In this document: positions 42,424 through 50,535 of the stretch, one piece after another
Position numbering within the stretch: the first letter of the stretch is position 1
Layout: each line of letters begins with the position of its first letter
Origin: Halomonas shengliensis
GTDB lineage: Bacteria > Pseudomonadota > Gammaproteobacteria > Pseudomonadales > Halomonadaceae
Assembly (NCBI RefSeq): GCF_900104135.1
Contig: NZ_FNIV01000004.1
Coordinates: 95,658 to 159,657, forward strand
Reading direction: 5' to 3'
DNA: 64,000 nt
Notes under the pieces: generated by a model
What the model was told of the DNA's origin: nothing
Databases searched by the model: none
The model's input: the letters and a program-made list of their open reading frames with translations, nothing else
Program-made: the position numbers and the translations under genes

Positions 42424-43713
42424 CTACATCAGCCCCGGCAACCACAGGCTGATGCCGGGGAATAACACGAACAGCATCAGCACGAGGAACTGCACGGCGA
42501 CGAAGGGCAGGGCGCTCTTGATGATCTCCTCCACCGAGAGCTCGGGACAGACCCCGCGCAGCGCATAGAGGTTGAGCCCCACCGGCGGGGTGACCACGGC
42601 GATCTCCAGGTTGAGCACCATGACGATGCCGAACCACAGCGGGTCGTAGCCCAGGGCGGTGATCAGCGGCAGCAGCACCGGGGTGGTTACCACGATCAGC
42701 GACACGGCATCCACGATCATGCCCAGCAGGATCAGCAGCAGCATCACCGCGACCAGGATCGCCCAGGCCGGCAGGCCGGTGGCGGTGAGGGCCTCGGTGA
42801 GCAGCTGCGGGACCCGCACCATGTTGAGGTAGTCGCCGAAGATCTTGGCGCAGCCGATGATCAGCAGGATGGCGCCGCTGATCCGAGCGGTGGTGCCCAG
42901 TATCTCCAGGAACTTCCGCCAGCTGAGGCTACGGAACACCAGGGTGGCGATCAGGAAGGCGCCGGCGGCGCCGATGCCGGCCGCCTCGCTGGGGGTGGCC
43001 AGGCCCGAGTAGATGGAGCCCAGCACCGCCACCACCAGCAGCGCGGCGTGCCAGATGTTGGCGAGACTGTGGAAGCGCTGCTTCCAGGTGAAACGCTCGT
43101 CGCTGGTCGGTGCCTCGGCCGGGTTGAGCCGCACCCGGAGATAGATGAACAGTGACAGCGCCAGTGCCAGCACGATGCCGGGCACGATGCCGCCGATGAA
43201 CAGGTCGGCCACCGAGACGCTGGAGACCGCCCCGTAGATGATGAAGGGCACGCTGGGCGGGATCAGCATGGCCAGCGCCCCGGCGCTGACCACCGCGCCG
43301 GCGGCCAGCGAGCGGCTGTAGCCGCGCTGGAGCATCTGCGGCACGGCGATGGAGCCCACCGCGGCGACCCCGGCGAGGCTCACCCCCGAGACGGCGCCGA
43401 ACATCGCCGAGGCGCCCACCGAGGAGATCGCCAGGCTGCCGCGCAGCCAGTTGAGCCAGCGCACCGCGGCGGTGAACAGGCTCGAGCCCACCGGGGTGGC
43501 GCCCAGGAAGTTACCCATCAGGATGAACAGTGGCAGGGCGATCAGCTCGAAGGCGTTGAGCTGGCCGAACAGCGACGAGGGCGCGAAGAAGAACGCCAGT
43601 GAGCCGCGCGCCATGTAGAGGCCGACCAGGCCGGAGAGGCCCAGCGCCAGGAAGATCGGGAAGCCGATGGCGATCAGCCCCATCAGCACGATCACGACGA
43701 TGACGGGATCCAT
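42424..43713 (-). CDS. TRAP transporter large permease (DctM family)
   Basis: A 429-residue membrane protein with about twelve helices, normal DctM length. AGALAMLIPPSVPFIIYGAVSSVSVADLFIGGIVPG is the conserved transport-loop region, and GLATPSEAAGIGA the second. It carries the Na+-coupled transport path for the ligand delivered by the binding protein encoded next. ATG at 43713 has GAGGAGG upstream. It follows the CoA-transferase gene by ten bases. Confidence 0.92.
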   Translation of the reverse strand: MDPVIVVIVLMGLIAIGFPIFLALGLSGLVGLYMARGSLAFFFAPSSLFGQLNAFELIALPLFILMGNFLGATPVGSSLFTAAVRWLNWLRGSLAISSVGASAMFGAVSGVSLAGVAAVGSIAVPQMLQRGYSRSLAAGAVVSAGALAMLIPPSVPFIIYGAVSSVSVADLFIGGIVPGIVLALALSLFIYLRVRLNPAEAPTSDERFTWKQRFHSLANIWHAALLVVAVLGSIYSGLATPSEAAGIGAAGAFLIATLVFRSLSWRKFLEILGTTARISGAILLIIGCAKIFGDYLNMVRVPQLLTEALTATGLPAWAILVAVMLLLILLGMIVDAVSLIVVTTPVLLPLITALGYDPLWFGIVMVLNLEIAVVTPPVGLNLYALRGVCPELSVEEIIKSALPFVAVQFLVLMLFVLFPGISLWLPGLM

Positions 43714-43723
43714 GGCGGCCTCC

Positions 43724-44941
43724 TCAGATCACGCCGTCGGCGCGCAGCGCGTCGATGGCCTCGGGGGCCAGCCCCAGCCAGCCGGCGAGCAGCGTCTCGG
43801 TGTGCTCGCCGAGTGCCGGACCCACCTCGCGGACGCGGCCGGGGGTGTCGGAGAGGCGCGGGAAGACGTTCTGCATGGGCAGCGGCTTGCCGTGTCGGTC
43901 GGGCACCTCGACGATCGCCTCGCGGGCCCGGAAGTGCGGGTCCTCGAGCATGTCCGGGGCGCGATAGACCAGCCCCGCCGGGACGCCGGCCTCGGCCAGG
44001 ATGTCCACCACCTGCTGGGCGTCATGCTCGCGGGTCCAGGCGGCGACCAGGTCGTCGATGGCCGCCTGGTGCTCGCCGCGGGCGCGATGGGTGGCGAAGT
44101 CGGGGTGGTCGGCGAGGCGCGGCTGGCCCATCGCCTCGCAGAGGCGGCGGAACACGGTGTCCTGGTTGGCGCCGATGATCACGTCGCGGCCATCGCGGGC
44201 CGGGTAGGCGTTGGAGGGGGCGATCTTGGGCAGGAAGCTGCCGCTGCGCTCGCGCACCTTGCCGGCGCGGGCGTACTCGGGGATCAGGTTCTCCATCATC
44301 GCCAGCACCGACTCGAAGATCGAGCTGTCGACCACCTGGCCGAGCCCGCTGCGGTCGCGCTGGTGCAGCGCCATCATGGTGCCCAGGGCGGCGTGCAGCC
44401 CGGCCAGGGTATCGCCGATGGAGATGCCCACCCGCACGGGGGGGCGATCGGGGTGGCCGCTCAGGTAGCGCAGGCCGCCCATGGCCTCGCACACCGAGGC
44501 GAAGCCGGCCCGCGAGGCGTAGGGGCCGTCCTGGCCGAAGCCGGTGACACGCACCATCACCAGCCTGGGGTTGTGGCGCGACAGCTCGTCGAAGCCGAGC
44601 CCCCAGCGCTCCATGGTGCCGGGTCGGAAGTTCTCGATGATGACGTCGGCCTGCTCGGCCAGGCGCAGCAGCAGCTCCTGGCCGCGGGGCGTGCGCAGGT
44701 CCAGGGTCAGCGACTGCTTGTTGCGGCCGATGACGTTCCACCACAGCGGCTCGCCGCTGTCGCGGTCGGCCTCGCCCCACTGACGCATGGCGTCGCCCTT
44801 GCCGGGCGGCTCGACCTTGATGACCTGGGCACCGAAGTCGGCCAGCACCTGGCCGCAGTAGGGGCCGGCGATCAGCTGCCCGAGCTCGAGCACCTTGATG
44901 TCGTCGAGGGGCATGGCAGTTGAGGGGTCCTGGGGAGTCAT
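43724..44941 (-). CDS. Class III CoA-transferase (CaiB/BaiF family), proposed citramalate CoA-transferase
   Basis: A 405-residue family III CoA-transferase. LELGQLIAGPYCGQVLADFGAQVIKVEPP opens the Rossmann part, and VRVGISIGDTLAGLHAALG contains the catalytic aspartate (D177) that forms the acyl anhydride. It moves CoA from a donor such as succinyl-CoA to a carboxylic acid. Paired with an HMG-CoA-lyase-type enzyme it mirrors the succinyl-CoA:D-citramalate CoA-transferase and lyase pair of Chloroflexus. ATG at 44941 was chosen; an alternative ATG at 44914 would remove nine residues, and both have weak ribosome sites. It is the first structural gene after the GntR regulator. Confidence 0.9.
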   Translation of the reverse strand: MTPQDPSTAMPLDDIKVLELGQLIAGPYCGQVLADFGAQVIKVEPPGKGDAMRQWGEADRDSGEPLWWNVIGRNKQSLTLDLRTPRGQELLLRLAEQADVIIENFRPGTMERWGLGFDELSRHNPRLVMVRVTGFGQDGPYASRAGFASVCEAMGGLRYLSGHPDRPPVRVGISIGDTLAGLHAALGTMMALHQRDRSGLGQVVDSSIFESVLAMMENLIPEYARAGKVRERSGSFLPKIAPSNAYPARDGRDVIIGANQDTVFRRLCEAMGQPRLADHPDFATHRARGEHQAAIDDLVAAWTREHDAQQVVDILAEAGVPAGLVYRAPDMLEDPHFRAREAIVEVPDRHGKPLPMQNVFPRLSDTPGRVREVGPALGEHTETLLAGWLGLAPEAIDALRADGVI

Positions 44942-44968
44942 TGTTGTTGTCTGCCTCTTGGGTTCGCT

Positions 44969-45679
44969 CTAGTGGTCGGGGGTCTGGTCGCCGCCGGGCT
45001 CGGGGGGGCGGACATGCAGCGCCTGGGCCGCCAACAGGTGGGCGCGCATCACATGTTCGGCCCACTCGGGGCTGCCGGCGTGGATGGCCTCGAGGATCTC
45101 GCGGTGGTGGCGCATGCTGCGGCGGAGGTTGTCGAGGTCGTAGTTGCCGAAGTTGCGGCGGATCACCGAGGTGCGCACCACGCTCTCCAGCACGCTGGCC
45201 AGGCGAAGGTTGTCGCTGGCCTCCACCAGCAGGCGGTGGAAGTCGTGGTTGAGGAAGGCGATCTCGTTGCGCACCGCGGGGTCTGCCTCGACCCGCTCCA
45301 CCAGCGCCTCCATGCGACCGGCCAGCGCCTCCAGGCGGGCGAGCCGCTCGGCGTCGATGCGCCCGCCGGCCAGCCGTACCGCCATGGGTTCCAGCACCAG
45401 GCGCAGCTCGAACACCTCGCGGGCGTCCTTCTCCGTCCAGGCGACGACGCGGGCGCCGTGGTGGGGGATCGCCTCCAGCCAGCCCTCCGAGACCAGCTCG
45501 CGCAGCGCCTCGCGCACCGGCGTGCGGCTCACCGCCAGCTCGCGGGCGATGCTCGCCTCGCGCACGTACTCGTGGGCGCGGTAGTGGCCATCGAGGATTC
45601 GCTGCTTGATCACGTCGTGCACCTCGGCGGTGGCGGTGCGCGGGACCGGCGACAGCGATGCGGAAGCGGGTCGGGTCAT
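44969..45679 (-). CDS. GntR-family regulator, FadR/FCD subfamily
   Basis: A 236-residue regulator: N-terminal winged helix (about 15-80, with RELAVSRTPVREALRELVSEGWL) and a C-terminal all-helical FCD domain whose NHDFHRLL and RHHREILEAI segments supply Asp/His metal ligands. FCD proteins bind small organic acids through that metal. It is the first gene of the operon encoding the CoA-transferase, TRAP carrier, hydratase and lyase, and two TTGCATGCAA palindromes lie directly upstream, so autoregulated substrate-induced control is likely. ATG at 45679 has GGAG five bases upstream. Confidence 0.92.
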   Translation of the reverse strand: MTRPASASLSPVPRTATAEVHDVIKQRILDGHYRAHEYVREASIARELAVSRTPVREALRELVSEGWLEAIPHHGARVVAWTEKDAREVFELRLVLEPMAVRLAGGRIDAERLARLEALAGRMEALVERVEADPAVRNEIAFLNHDFHRLLVEASDNLRLASVLESVVRTSVIRRNFGNYDLDNLRRSMRHHREILEAIHAGSPEWAEHVMRAHLLAAQALHVRPPEPGGDQTPDH

Positions 45680-45690
45680 GGGGGCTCCGT

Positions 45691-45706
45691 AGATTGCATG
45701 CAATCT
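45691..45706. promoter_or_regulatory. GntR operator, proximal copy
   Basis: AGATTGCATGCAATCT is a perfect 16-base palindrome 12 bases upstream of the GntR start codon, overlapping the likely 5' untranslated region. Its TTGCATGCAA core is shared with the distal copy. Confidence 0.8.
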
Positions 45707-45756
45707 GGAATATAGGCGGCGATTTGTGTGCCGTATCACTAGACATTGGTCGAATA

Positions 45757-45766
45757 TTGCATGCAA
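45757..45766. promoter_or_regulatory. GntR operator, distal copy
   Basis: TTGCATGCAA, identical in its 10-base core to the proximal operator. Centres are 63 bases apart, six helical turns, which favours looping or bracketing of the promoter between them. Confidence 0.75.
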
Positions 45767-45775
45767 CTTTTAGGA

Positions 45776-45810
45776 GCAAGGGGCAAGGGGCAAGGGGCAA
45801 GGGGCAAGGC
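45776..45810 (+). repeat. Tandem heptanucleotide repeat (GCAAGGG)
   Basis: Four perfect GCAAGGG units and one GCAAGGC unit in a row. They lie between the distal GntR operator and the terminator of the isocitrate dehydrogenase gene. Outside any gene, so copy number change would alter spacing, not reading frame. Confidence 0.85.
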
Positions 45811-45858
45811 GCGAGAAAGGAGAGGCGTGAGGGGCGCCACGGCGACACCCAAAAGCAA

Positions 45859-45885
45859 CGGGGCCTGCACCTGGCAGGCCCCGTC
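45859..45885 (-). terminator. Terminator after isocitrate dehydrogenase gene
   Basis: Perfect 11-base stem (45859-45869 with 45875-45885) followed on the minus strand by TTGCTTTTGG, 22 bases past the stop. Confidence 0.8.
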
Positions 45886-45907
45886 GGGTCGGGAGGGCAG
45901 CGGGGGC

Positions 45908-47641
45908 TCAGAGCCGGCTGGCGACAGCGTCCAGGAAGCCCTGCATGTCGACCAGGGTCTCGTTCTCCGGGGCGTTGGTCTTGCCCTTGAGGTCGCCGGT
46001 GATGATGCCGGCGTCGACGGTGTCGATCAGCGCCGCCTTGAGGCGGTGGGCGTAGTCGACCAGGGTGGCGTTCTCCTCGCGCTCGCCCAGGGTCTCCAGG
46101 GCATTGGCCACGGCGTAGAGCAGGGCGGAGGAGTTGAAGTGGGCCTCCTTGCCGTCGCTCTCCAGGTACCTCAGGTAGAGGTCGTGGGCGGTGCCGTGGG
46201 GCGCCTCGAACAGCATGGTGCCGTCCTTGCTCTCGATGATGGAGCTGGCGGTGGCCAGGCTGCCGCCCAGCGCGGCGGAGATGTCCGAGAAGATGTCGCC
46301 GTCCAGGTTCTGCGCCGGGTAGAGGGCGTTGCGGGGCGGGTCGGTGATCATCTTGATGAGCTGGCTGGAGGGCCGCATGATCATGAAGGAGGGCGGCGGG
46401 GTGCCGGCCTCGGCGAGCTCCCGGCGCACGTCGGTGATCACGGTGCTGAACACCTCGTCGTACTCCATGTATTCGCGCTTGAGGCCGAAGTAGACCTCCT
46501 TGCTCTTGCGCGAGGCGTCGCGGAACACCTGCAGCACCCAGTCCTTGATCGCCTCGTGGTCGTTGGACATCAGCAGGATGGGATCGCCCTTCTTCACGTG
46601 GCGGGCGTGCTTCTCCTCGCCGTCGACGATCACCTTGAGGATGCCGTCCTCGTCGGCGGGGGCGTTGAAGCTGCCGTACTGGTCGCCGCCGCCGGCGCTC
46701 ATGCGCGAGATGGAGACCTGGGCCTTGCGGTCGGGGATGCCGAAGCGCTTGAGCTGCTCCACCAGCTTGAAGAGCTTGCGCCCGGTGGTGTTGTCCGGCA
46801 CGCCCCACAGCGCCCGCTCGGGCGGGTTGGCGACGAGCCGCGCGGCCTGGGCGTCGATCAGCTCGTAGAAGTAGTTGAGGCCCAGGGCCTCGACCTGCTC
46901 GCGGTAGTGCTGCTCGAAGATCCCCTCGATGGCGGCGCGCATCACGCCGTCGTAGCCGGAGATCACGGTGTCCTTGAGGCCCAGGTAGATGTCGCGCTTC
47001 TCGTCGATGGCGCGCTGGAAGAAGCGGTGGGCCCAGGCCTTGACGTCCTCCAGGTCGTTGGTGGCGAGCAGCCAGGGGTCGCCCTTCTTGACCTCGCGGC
47101 GGTGCAGCTCCACCGGGTCGCCGCTGGCGCCCACGAACATCAGCTTGACGATGCCGGTGGCGCGGGAGAGCTCGTTGTAGCTCTCCTTGATGCCGCCCAC
47201 CTCCATGGTCTCCACCTCGATGTCGCGGCCGACCCACTCGGGACGCTTGACCTGGAGGTTGCGGAACTCGATGTCCTCGCGGGTGATGTTGCCGCCGATG
47301 CCCTTGCGGATGGCGCCGTTGGGCGACTTGGTGGCCAGCGGATGCAGCTTGGTGCCGTCGAGGTCGGGGTGCTTGGCGAGCAGCTCGCCGAGCTGGGCAC
47401 GGTTGACCGTCATGCCGGCGTTCTTGATGCCCACGCCGTGGCGCTTGAGGGCCTCGACGGCGTCGACTACCACCTGGCCGTTGGTGACCAGGCGGTTCTC
47501 CGCGGAGAGGTCGATCTCCACCAGCGGGATCTCCAGCCGGGAGGTCACGAAGGTGTCGAGAATCTTCTCGAAGGCTACCTGGGCCATCTCGTCACCGTGG
47601 AGGATGACCAGGGGGGCGTCGACTGTGATCTTGCTGCTCAT
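45908..47641 (-). CDS. icd: Isocitrate dehydrogenase, long form with duplicated central region
   Basis: A 577-residue member of the isocitrate/isopropylmalate dehydrogenase family, related to the eukaryote-like type II enzymes. KSPNGAIR (S106, N108, R112) is the substrate motif and LDGDIFSD (D447-D453) the metal motif. Normal type II enzymes are near 410-420 residues. The excess comes from a repeat: about 140-286 and 308-447 are homologous, best seen as VKKGDPWLLATND (185-196) against VKKGDPILLMSND (349-361), and YLGLKDTVISGYDGV against YFGLKREYMEYDEV. Residues D487/L488 occupy the coenzyme-discriminating positions that are Lys/Tyr in E. coli NADP-Icd and Asp/Ile in NAD enzymes, suggesting NAD+. 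The product is 2-oxoglutarate. Own promoter and terminator. Confidence 0.85.
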   Translation of the reverse strand: MSSKITVDAPLVILHGDEMAQVAFEKILDTFVTSRLEIPLVEIDLSAENRLVTNGQVVVDAVEALKRHGVGIKNAGMTVNRAQLGELLAKHPDLDGTKLHPLATKSPNGAIRKGIGGNITREDIEFRNLQVKRPEWVGRDIEVETMEVGGIKESYNELSRATGIVKLMFVGASGDPVELHRREVKKGDPWLLATNDLEDVKAWAHRFFQRAIDEKRDIYLGLKDTVISGYDGVMRAAIEGIFEQHYREQVEALGLNYFYELIDAQAARLVANPPERALWGVPDNTTGRKLFKLVEQLKRFGIPDRKAQVSISRMSAGGGDQYGSFNAPADEDGILKVIVDGEEKHARHVKKGDPILLMSNDHEAIKDWVLQVFRDASRKSKEVYFGLKREYMEYDEVFSTVITDVRRELAEAGTPPPSFMIMRPSSQLIKMITDPPRNALYPAQNLDGDIFSDISAALGGSLATASSIIESKDGTMLFEAPHGTAHDLYLRYLESDGKEAHFNSSALLYAVANALETLGEREENATLVDYAHRLKAALIDTVDAGIITGDLKGKTNAPENETLVDMQGFLDAVASRL

Positions 47642-47931
47642 CGCCTCGTCTCATTTTCAGCACGCTGGGAAGTGCGCCTAGGGTACGCCGGAAGGCCGGG
47701 AGGCGCCATGCTTCCAAGGGGGGAGGCAGGGCCATCGCCGATGGCAGCATCGCTCAAGGCTGTTCCGGCGACAGGCCCCGGGGCGCCGGACCGTCGATGG
47801 GGCGCTACGAGTACGTCCTTGTAGGCTACCTCGGCCATCCCTGGTCCTCGGACCCCCTCTCCGACCTGTCCCCGGCGCCTTTCGCTATCGCCCTGTCGGT
47901 AACCGCGATAGCCAGCAGTGGGAGAGGGCCT
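47642..47931. other. Intergenic region upstream of icd
   Basis: 290 bases between icd and the threonine dehydratase gene on the same strand. The only structure seen is an 8-base inverted repeat, GCTATCGC (47884-47891) with GCGATAGC (47905-47912), a weak terminator candidate for the upstream gene. Confidence 0.4.
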
Positions 47932-49179
47932 TTACCCCTCGCTGCCGGCCCATCGCTCGTCGGGGTGGACCTCGTTGGCGGGCAGCACCGGGTCGTAGCC
48001 ATCCTGGCGCAGCGCCTCGATCACCTCCCGGGTGTGGTCGCTGCCCAGGGTCTCCAGGGTGGCCTCGACCTCGGTGGCGCGCAGCGAGAGGTCGGTGAAG
48101 GTGCGGTGATGGGCGATATGGATGACGTTGGCGTGGCACTCGGCCAGGCGCCGGGTCAGCTCGGCCAGGGCGCCGGGCACGTCGGGGATCGCCACGCGCA
48201 CCCGCACGATGCGCCCGGAACGCACCAGGCCACGCTGGATCACCGAGGAGAGCGCCAGCATGTCGATGTTGCCGCCGCACAGGATCAGTCCCACCTTGCG
48301 CCCCCGGTAGCGTTCCGGGTCGGCCAGCACCGCGGCCAGGCCGGCGGCGCCGGCGCCCTCCGCCACGCTCTTCTCGATCTCCAGCAGCAGCAGGATGGCG
48401 CGCTCGATCTCGGGCTCGTCCACCAGCACGATGTCGCGCACCCGTTCGCGCACGATGGGCAGGGTCAGCCTGCCGGGCTGCTTGACGGCGATGCCCTCGG
48501 CCAGGGTCGCCAGGCCGCAGTGGATCGGTTCGCCGGCCAGCGCCTGCTGCATGGCGGGGAAGCGGGTGGTCTGCACCCCGACCACCTCGATGCCGGGCTT
48601 GAGCTCCGTGGCGGCAATGGCGTTGCCGCCGATCAGCCCGCCGCCGCCGATGGGGATCACCAGGGCGTCGAGGTCGGGGGCGTCCTCGAGCATCTCCAGG
48701 GCGATGGTGCCTTGCCCCGCGATGATGCGCTCGTCGTCGTAGGGGTGCACGAACACCAGGTCGCGCTCGGCGGCGAGGCGGTGGGCGTAGTCGCCGGCCT
48801 CGGCGACCCCGTCGCCGTGGAGGTGCACCTCGGCGCCGAGCCGGCGGGTGTTGTGCACCTTGAGGTTGGGCGTATGCCGCGGCATGACGATGGTGGCGCG
48901 GATGCCCAGCCGGGCGGCGTGATAGGCCACCGCCTGGGCGTGGTTGCCGGCGGACATGGCGATGACCCCACGCTCGCGCTCCTCGGGGGTGAGAGTGAGC
49001 AGGTGGTTCAGCGCGCCGCGTTCCTTGAAGGCGGCGGTGAACTGGTGGTTCTCGAACTTGATGAAGAGTTCGCAGCCGGTGATCCGCGACAGGGTACGGG
49101 AGTGCAGGCAGGGGGTGCGCTCCACGCTGCCCCGGATGCGCTCGGCGGCGGTGCGGATGTCTTCTAGGGTGACGCTCAT
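47932..49179 (-). CDS. Threonine ammonia-lyase, PLP-dependent with C-terminal ACT domain
   Basis: A 415-residue fold-type II PLP enzyme. ENHQFTAAFKERGAL carries the PLP lysine, SAGNHAQAVAYHA the substrate loop, and PIGGGGLIGG the phosphate-binding loop. A single ACT-like regulatory domain occupies about 325-405. Length and single ACT domain fit the biodegradative/short IlvA type rather than the 514-residue E. coli IlvA with two ACT-like modules. It deaminates threonine (and serine) to 2-oxobutyrate. I chose ATG at 49179 (MSVTLEDI); the frame is open to 49227 and the ribosome site is weak. With the serine dehydratase it adds to the amino acid catabolic theme. Confidence 0.9.
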   Translation of the reverse strand: MSVTLEDIRTAAERIRGSVERTPCLHSRTLSRITGCELFIKFENHQFTAAFKERGALNHLLTLTPEERERGVIAMSAGNHAQAVAYHAARLGIRATIVMPRHTPNLKVHNTRRLGAEVHLHGDGVAEAGDYAHRLAAERDLVFVHPYDDERIIAGQGTIALEMLEDAPDLDALVIPIGGGGLIGGNAIAATELKPGIEVVGVQTTRFPAMQQALAGEPIHCGLATLAEGIAVKQPGRLTLPIVRERVRDIVLVDEPEIERAILLLLEIEKSVAEGAGAAGLAAVLADPERYRGRKVGLILCGGNIDMLALSSVIQRGLVRSGRIVRVRVAIPDVPGALAELTRRLAECHANVIHIAHHRTFTDLSLRATEVEATLETLGSDHTREVIEALRQDGYDPVLPANEVHPDERWAGSEG

Positions 49180-49309
49180 CTGGGCCGCTCCGTGGTTCGT
49201 GTCAACCCTCATCATGCTGTCTCGCACCGGGGATGTCGAAACCCTGCGGCTGGGATAGAGTCCCTCCAGGACACCCTTCCTTCATGCATGGGATCACGAG
49301 GAGAGCGCG

Positions 49310-50062
49310 ATGAACGCCAGCAAGATTCTCGAGCAGCTGATGCGCCAGGCAGGCGGCCAGTCCGGCAACGCCGCCGGCGGAAGCGGCGGCCAGGGCGGTT
49401 CGGGCCTGGATATCAAGGGCATGCTGGACGGTCTCACCCGCCAGCTAGGCGGTGGCGGTGAGTCCGCCTCGGGCAAGGGCGGCGGGTCCGGCGTCGACGT
49501 GAAGAGCCTGCTCGGCGGCGGCGCCCTGGGGCTGCTGGTGGGCTCCAAGCGCGGTCGCAAGCTGGGCGGCAAGGCGCTCAAGTACGGCGCCATCGCCGGG
49601 GTCGGGATGCTGGCCTGGAAGGCGTGGCAGGGCTCGCGTGGCGGCGCCGACCAGGCGCAGGCGTCACCCGCCGAGGGCGAGCCGGTGGAGCGCCTGGGTG
49701 GCGAGGCCCGCGAGCGGCGTAGCCTGGAGCTGCTGCAGGCGATGATCATGGCGGCCCGCGCCGACGGCCATATCGACGCCCAGGAACGCGAGCTGATCGC
49801 CGGCCAGATCGACGCCCTGGGGGCGGACCAGGAGTTGCATGCCTGGGTGGAGCGCCAGCTTTCGGCGCCGCTGGACGCCGAGGCGCTGGCCGCCCAGGTG
49901 GACTCCCCCCAGGCGGCCCGGGAGATGTACCTGATCAGCGTGGCGGTGGTGGACGAGCAGAACGCCATGGAGCGCGCCTGGCTCGACCAGCTGGGCCGCG
50001 CCCTGGCGCTGCCGGGGGAGGTCACCTCGGCGCTGGAGCATCAGGCGCGTGAGGCCGGCTGA
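49310..50062 (+). CDS. DUF533 (YebE-like) TerB-fold protein
   Basis: A 250-residue protein with a glycine-rich N-terminal segment (about 14-65), a short hydrophobic stretch (LLGGGALGLLVGSKRGRKLGG, then YGAIAGVGMLAWKAW) that could insert in the inner membrane, and a C-terminal TerB-like helical domain (about 135-245) with MIMAARADGHIDAQERELI, an acidic metal-binding pattern. YebE-family proteins are envelope-stress associated but without a defined activity. ATG at 49310 has GAGGAGAG upstream. The pgpA gene starts on the last base of its stop codon. Confidence 0.88.
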   Translation: MNASKILEQLMRQAGGQSGNAAGGSGGQGGSGLDIKGMLDGLTRQLGGGGESASGKGGGSGVDVKSLLGGGALGLLVGSKRGRKLGGKALKYGAIAGVGMLAWKAWQGSRGGADQAQASPAEGEPVERLGGEARERRSLELLQAMIMAARADGHIDAQERELIAGQIDALGADQELHAWVERQLSAPLDAEALAAQVDSPQAAREMYLISVAVVDEQNAMERAWLDQLGRALALPGEVTSALEHQAREAG

Positions 50063-50535
50063 TGCACGAGACGCTGATGGTGCTGGCCACCGGCCTGGGG
50101 CTGGGTCTCTCGCCCTGGGCGTCGGGCACGCTGGGGTCGCTTCTCGGCGTGCCGCTGGCCTGGTGGCTGCTGGGACGCGCGCGGCGGGTGCAGGCGGCGA
50201 TGACGCTGGCCCTGCTGCTGGCCGCGGTACCGCTCTGCCACCTGGCCGAGCAGGCGCTTGCCGCCAAGGATGACGGGCGCATCGTGCTCGACGAGATCGT
50301 CGCCTTCCCGGTGGCGGTGCTGGGACTTGCGGCCGCGCGCCAGCCGGCGGTCATGGCCACCGCCTTCGTGGCCTACCGGGTCTTCGACGCGGCCAAGCCG
50401 CCGCCGGTGAGCCTCGCCGAGGCGGTGCCCGGCGGTGGTGGCATCGTGCTCGATGACCTGATCGCCGCGGCCATGGCCTGGCTGGTGATGGCCGGCGGCC
50501 TGGCGCTGTGGCGGCGGCGTCAGCCTTCCTCGTGA
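50062..50535 (+). CDS. pgpA: Phosphatidylglycerophosphatase A
   Basis: A 157-residue integral membrane phosphatase with four helices. PgpA landmarks: SPWASGTLGSLLGVPLAWW near the start, DDGRIVLDEIVAFPVAV in the middle and GGGGIVLDDLIAA near the end, whose acidic residues bind Mg2+. It dephosphorylates phosphatidylglycerol phosphate in phospholipid synthesis. The start overlaps the DUF533 stop by one base (TGATG). It is not beside thiL, its partner in many proteobacteria. Its last 16 bases overlap the convergent PhoD-like gene. Confidence 0.9.
   Translation: MHETLMVLATGLGLGLSPWASGTLGSLLGVPLAWWLLGRARRVQAAMTLALLLAAVPLCHLAEQALAAKDDGRIVLDEIVAFPVAVLGLAAARQPAVMATAFVAYRVFDAAKPPPVSLAEAVPGGGGIVLDDLIAAAMAWLVMAGGLALWRRRQPSS

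Noticed and set aside
45776-45810. CRISPR-like array
   Set aside because: The units are seven bases with no spacers; it is a simple tandem repeat.
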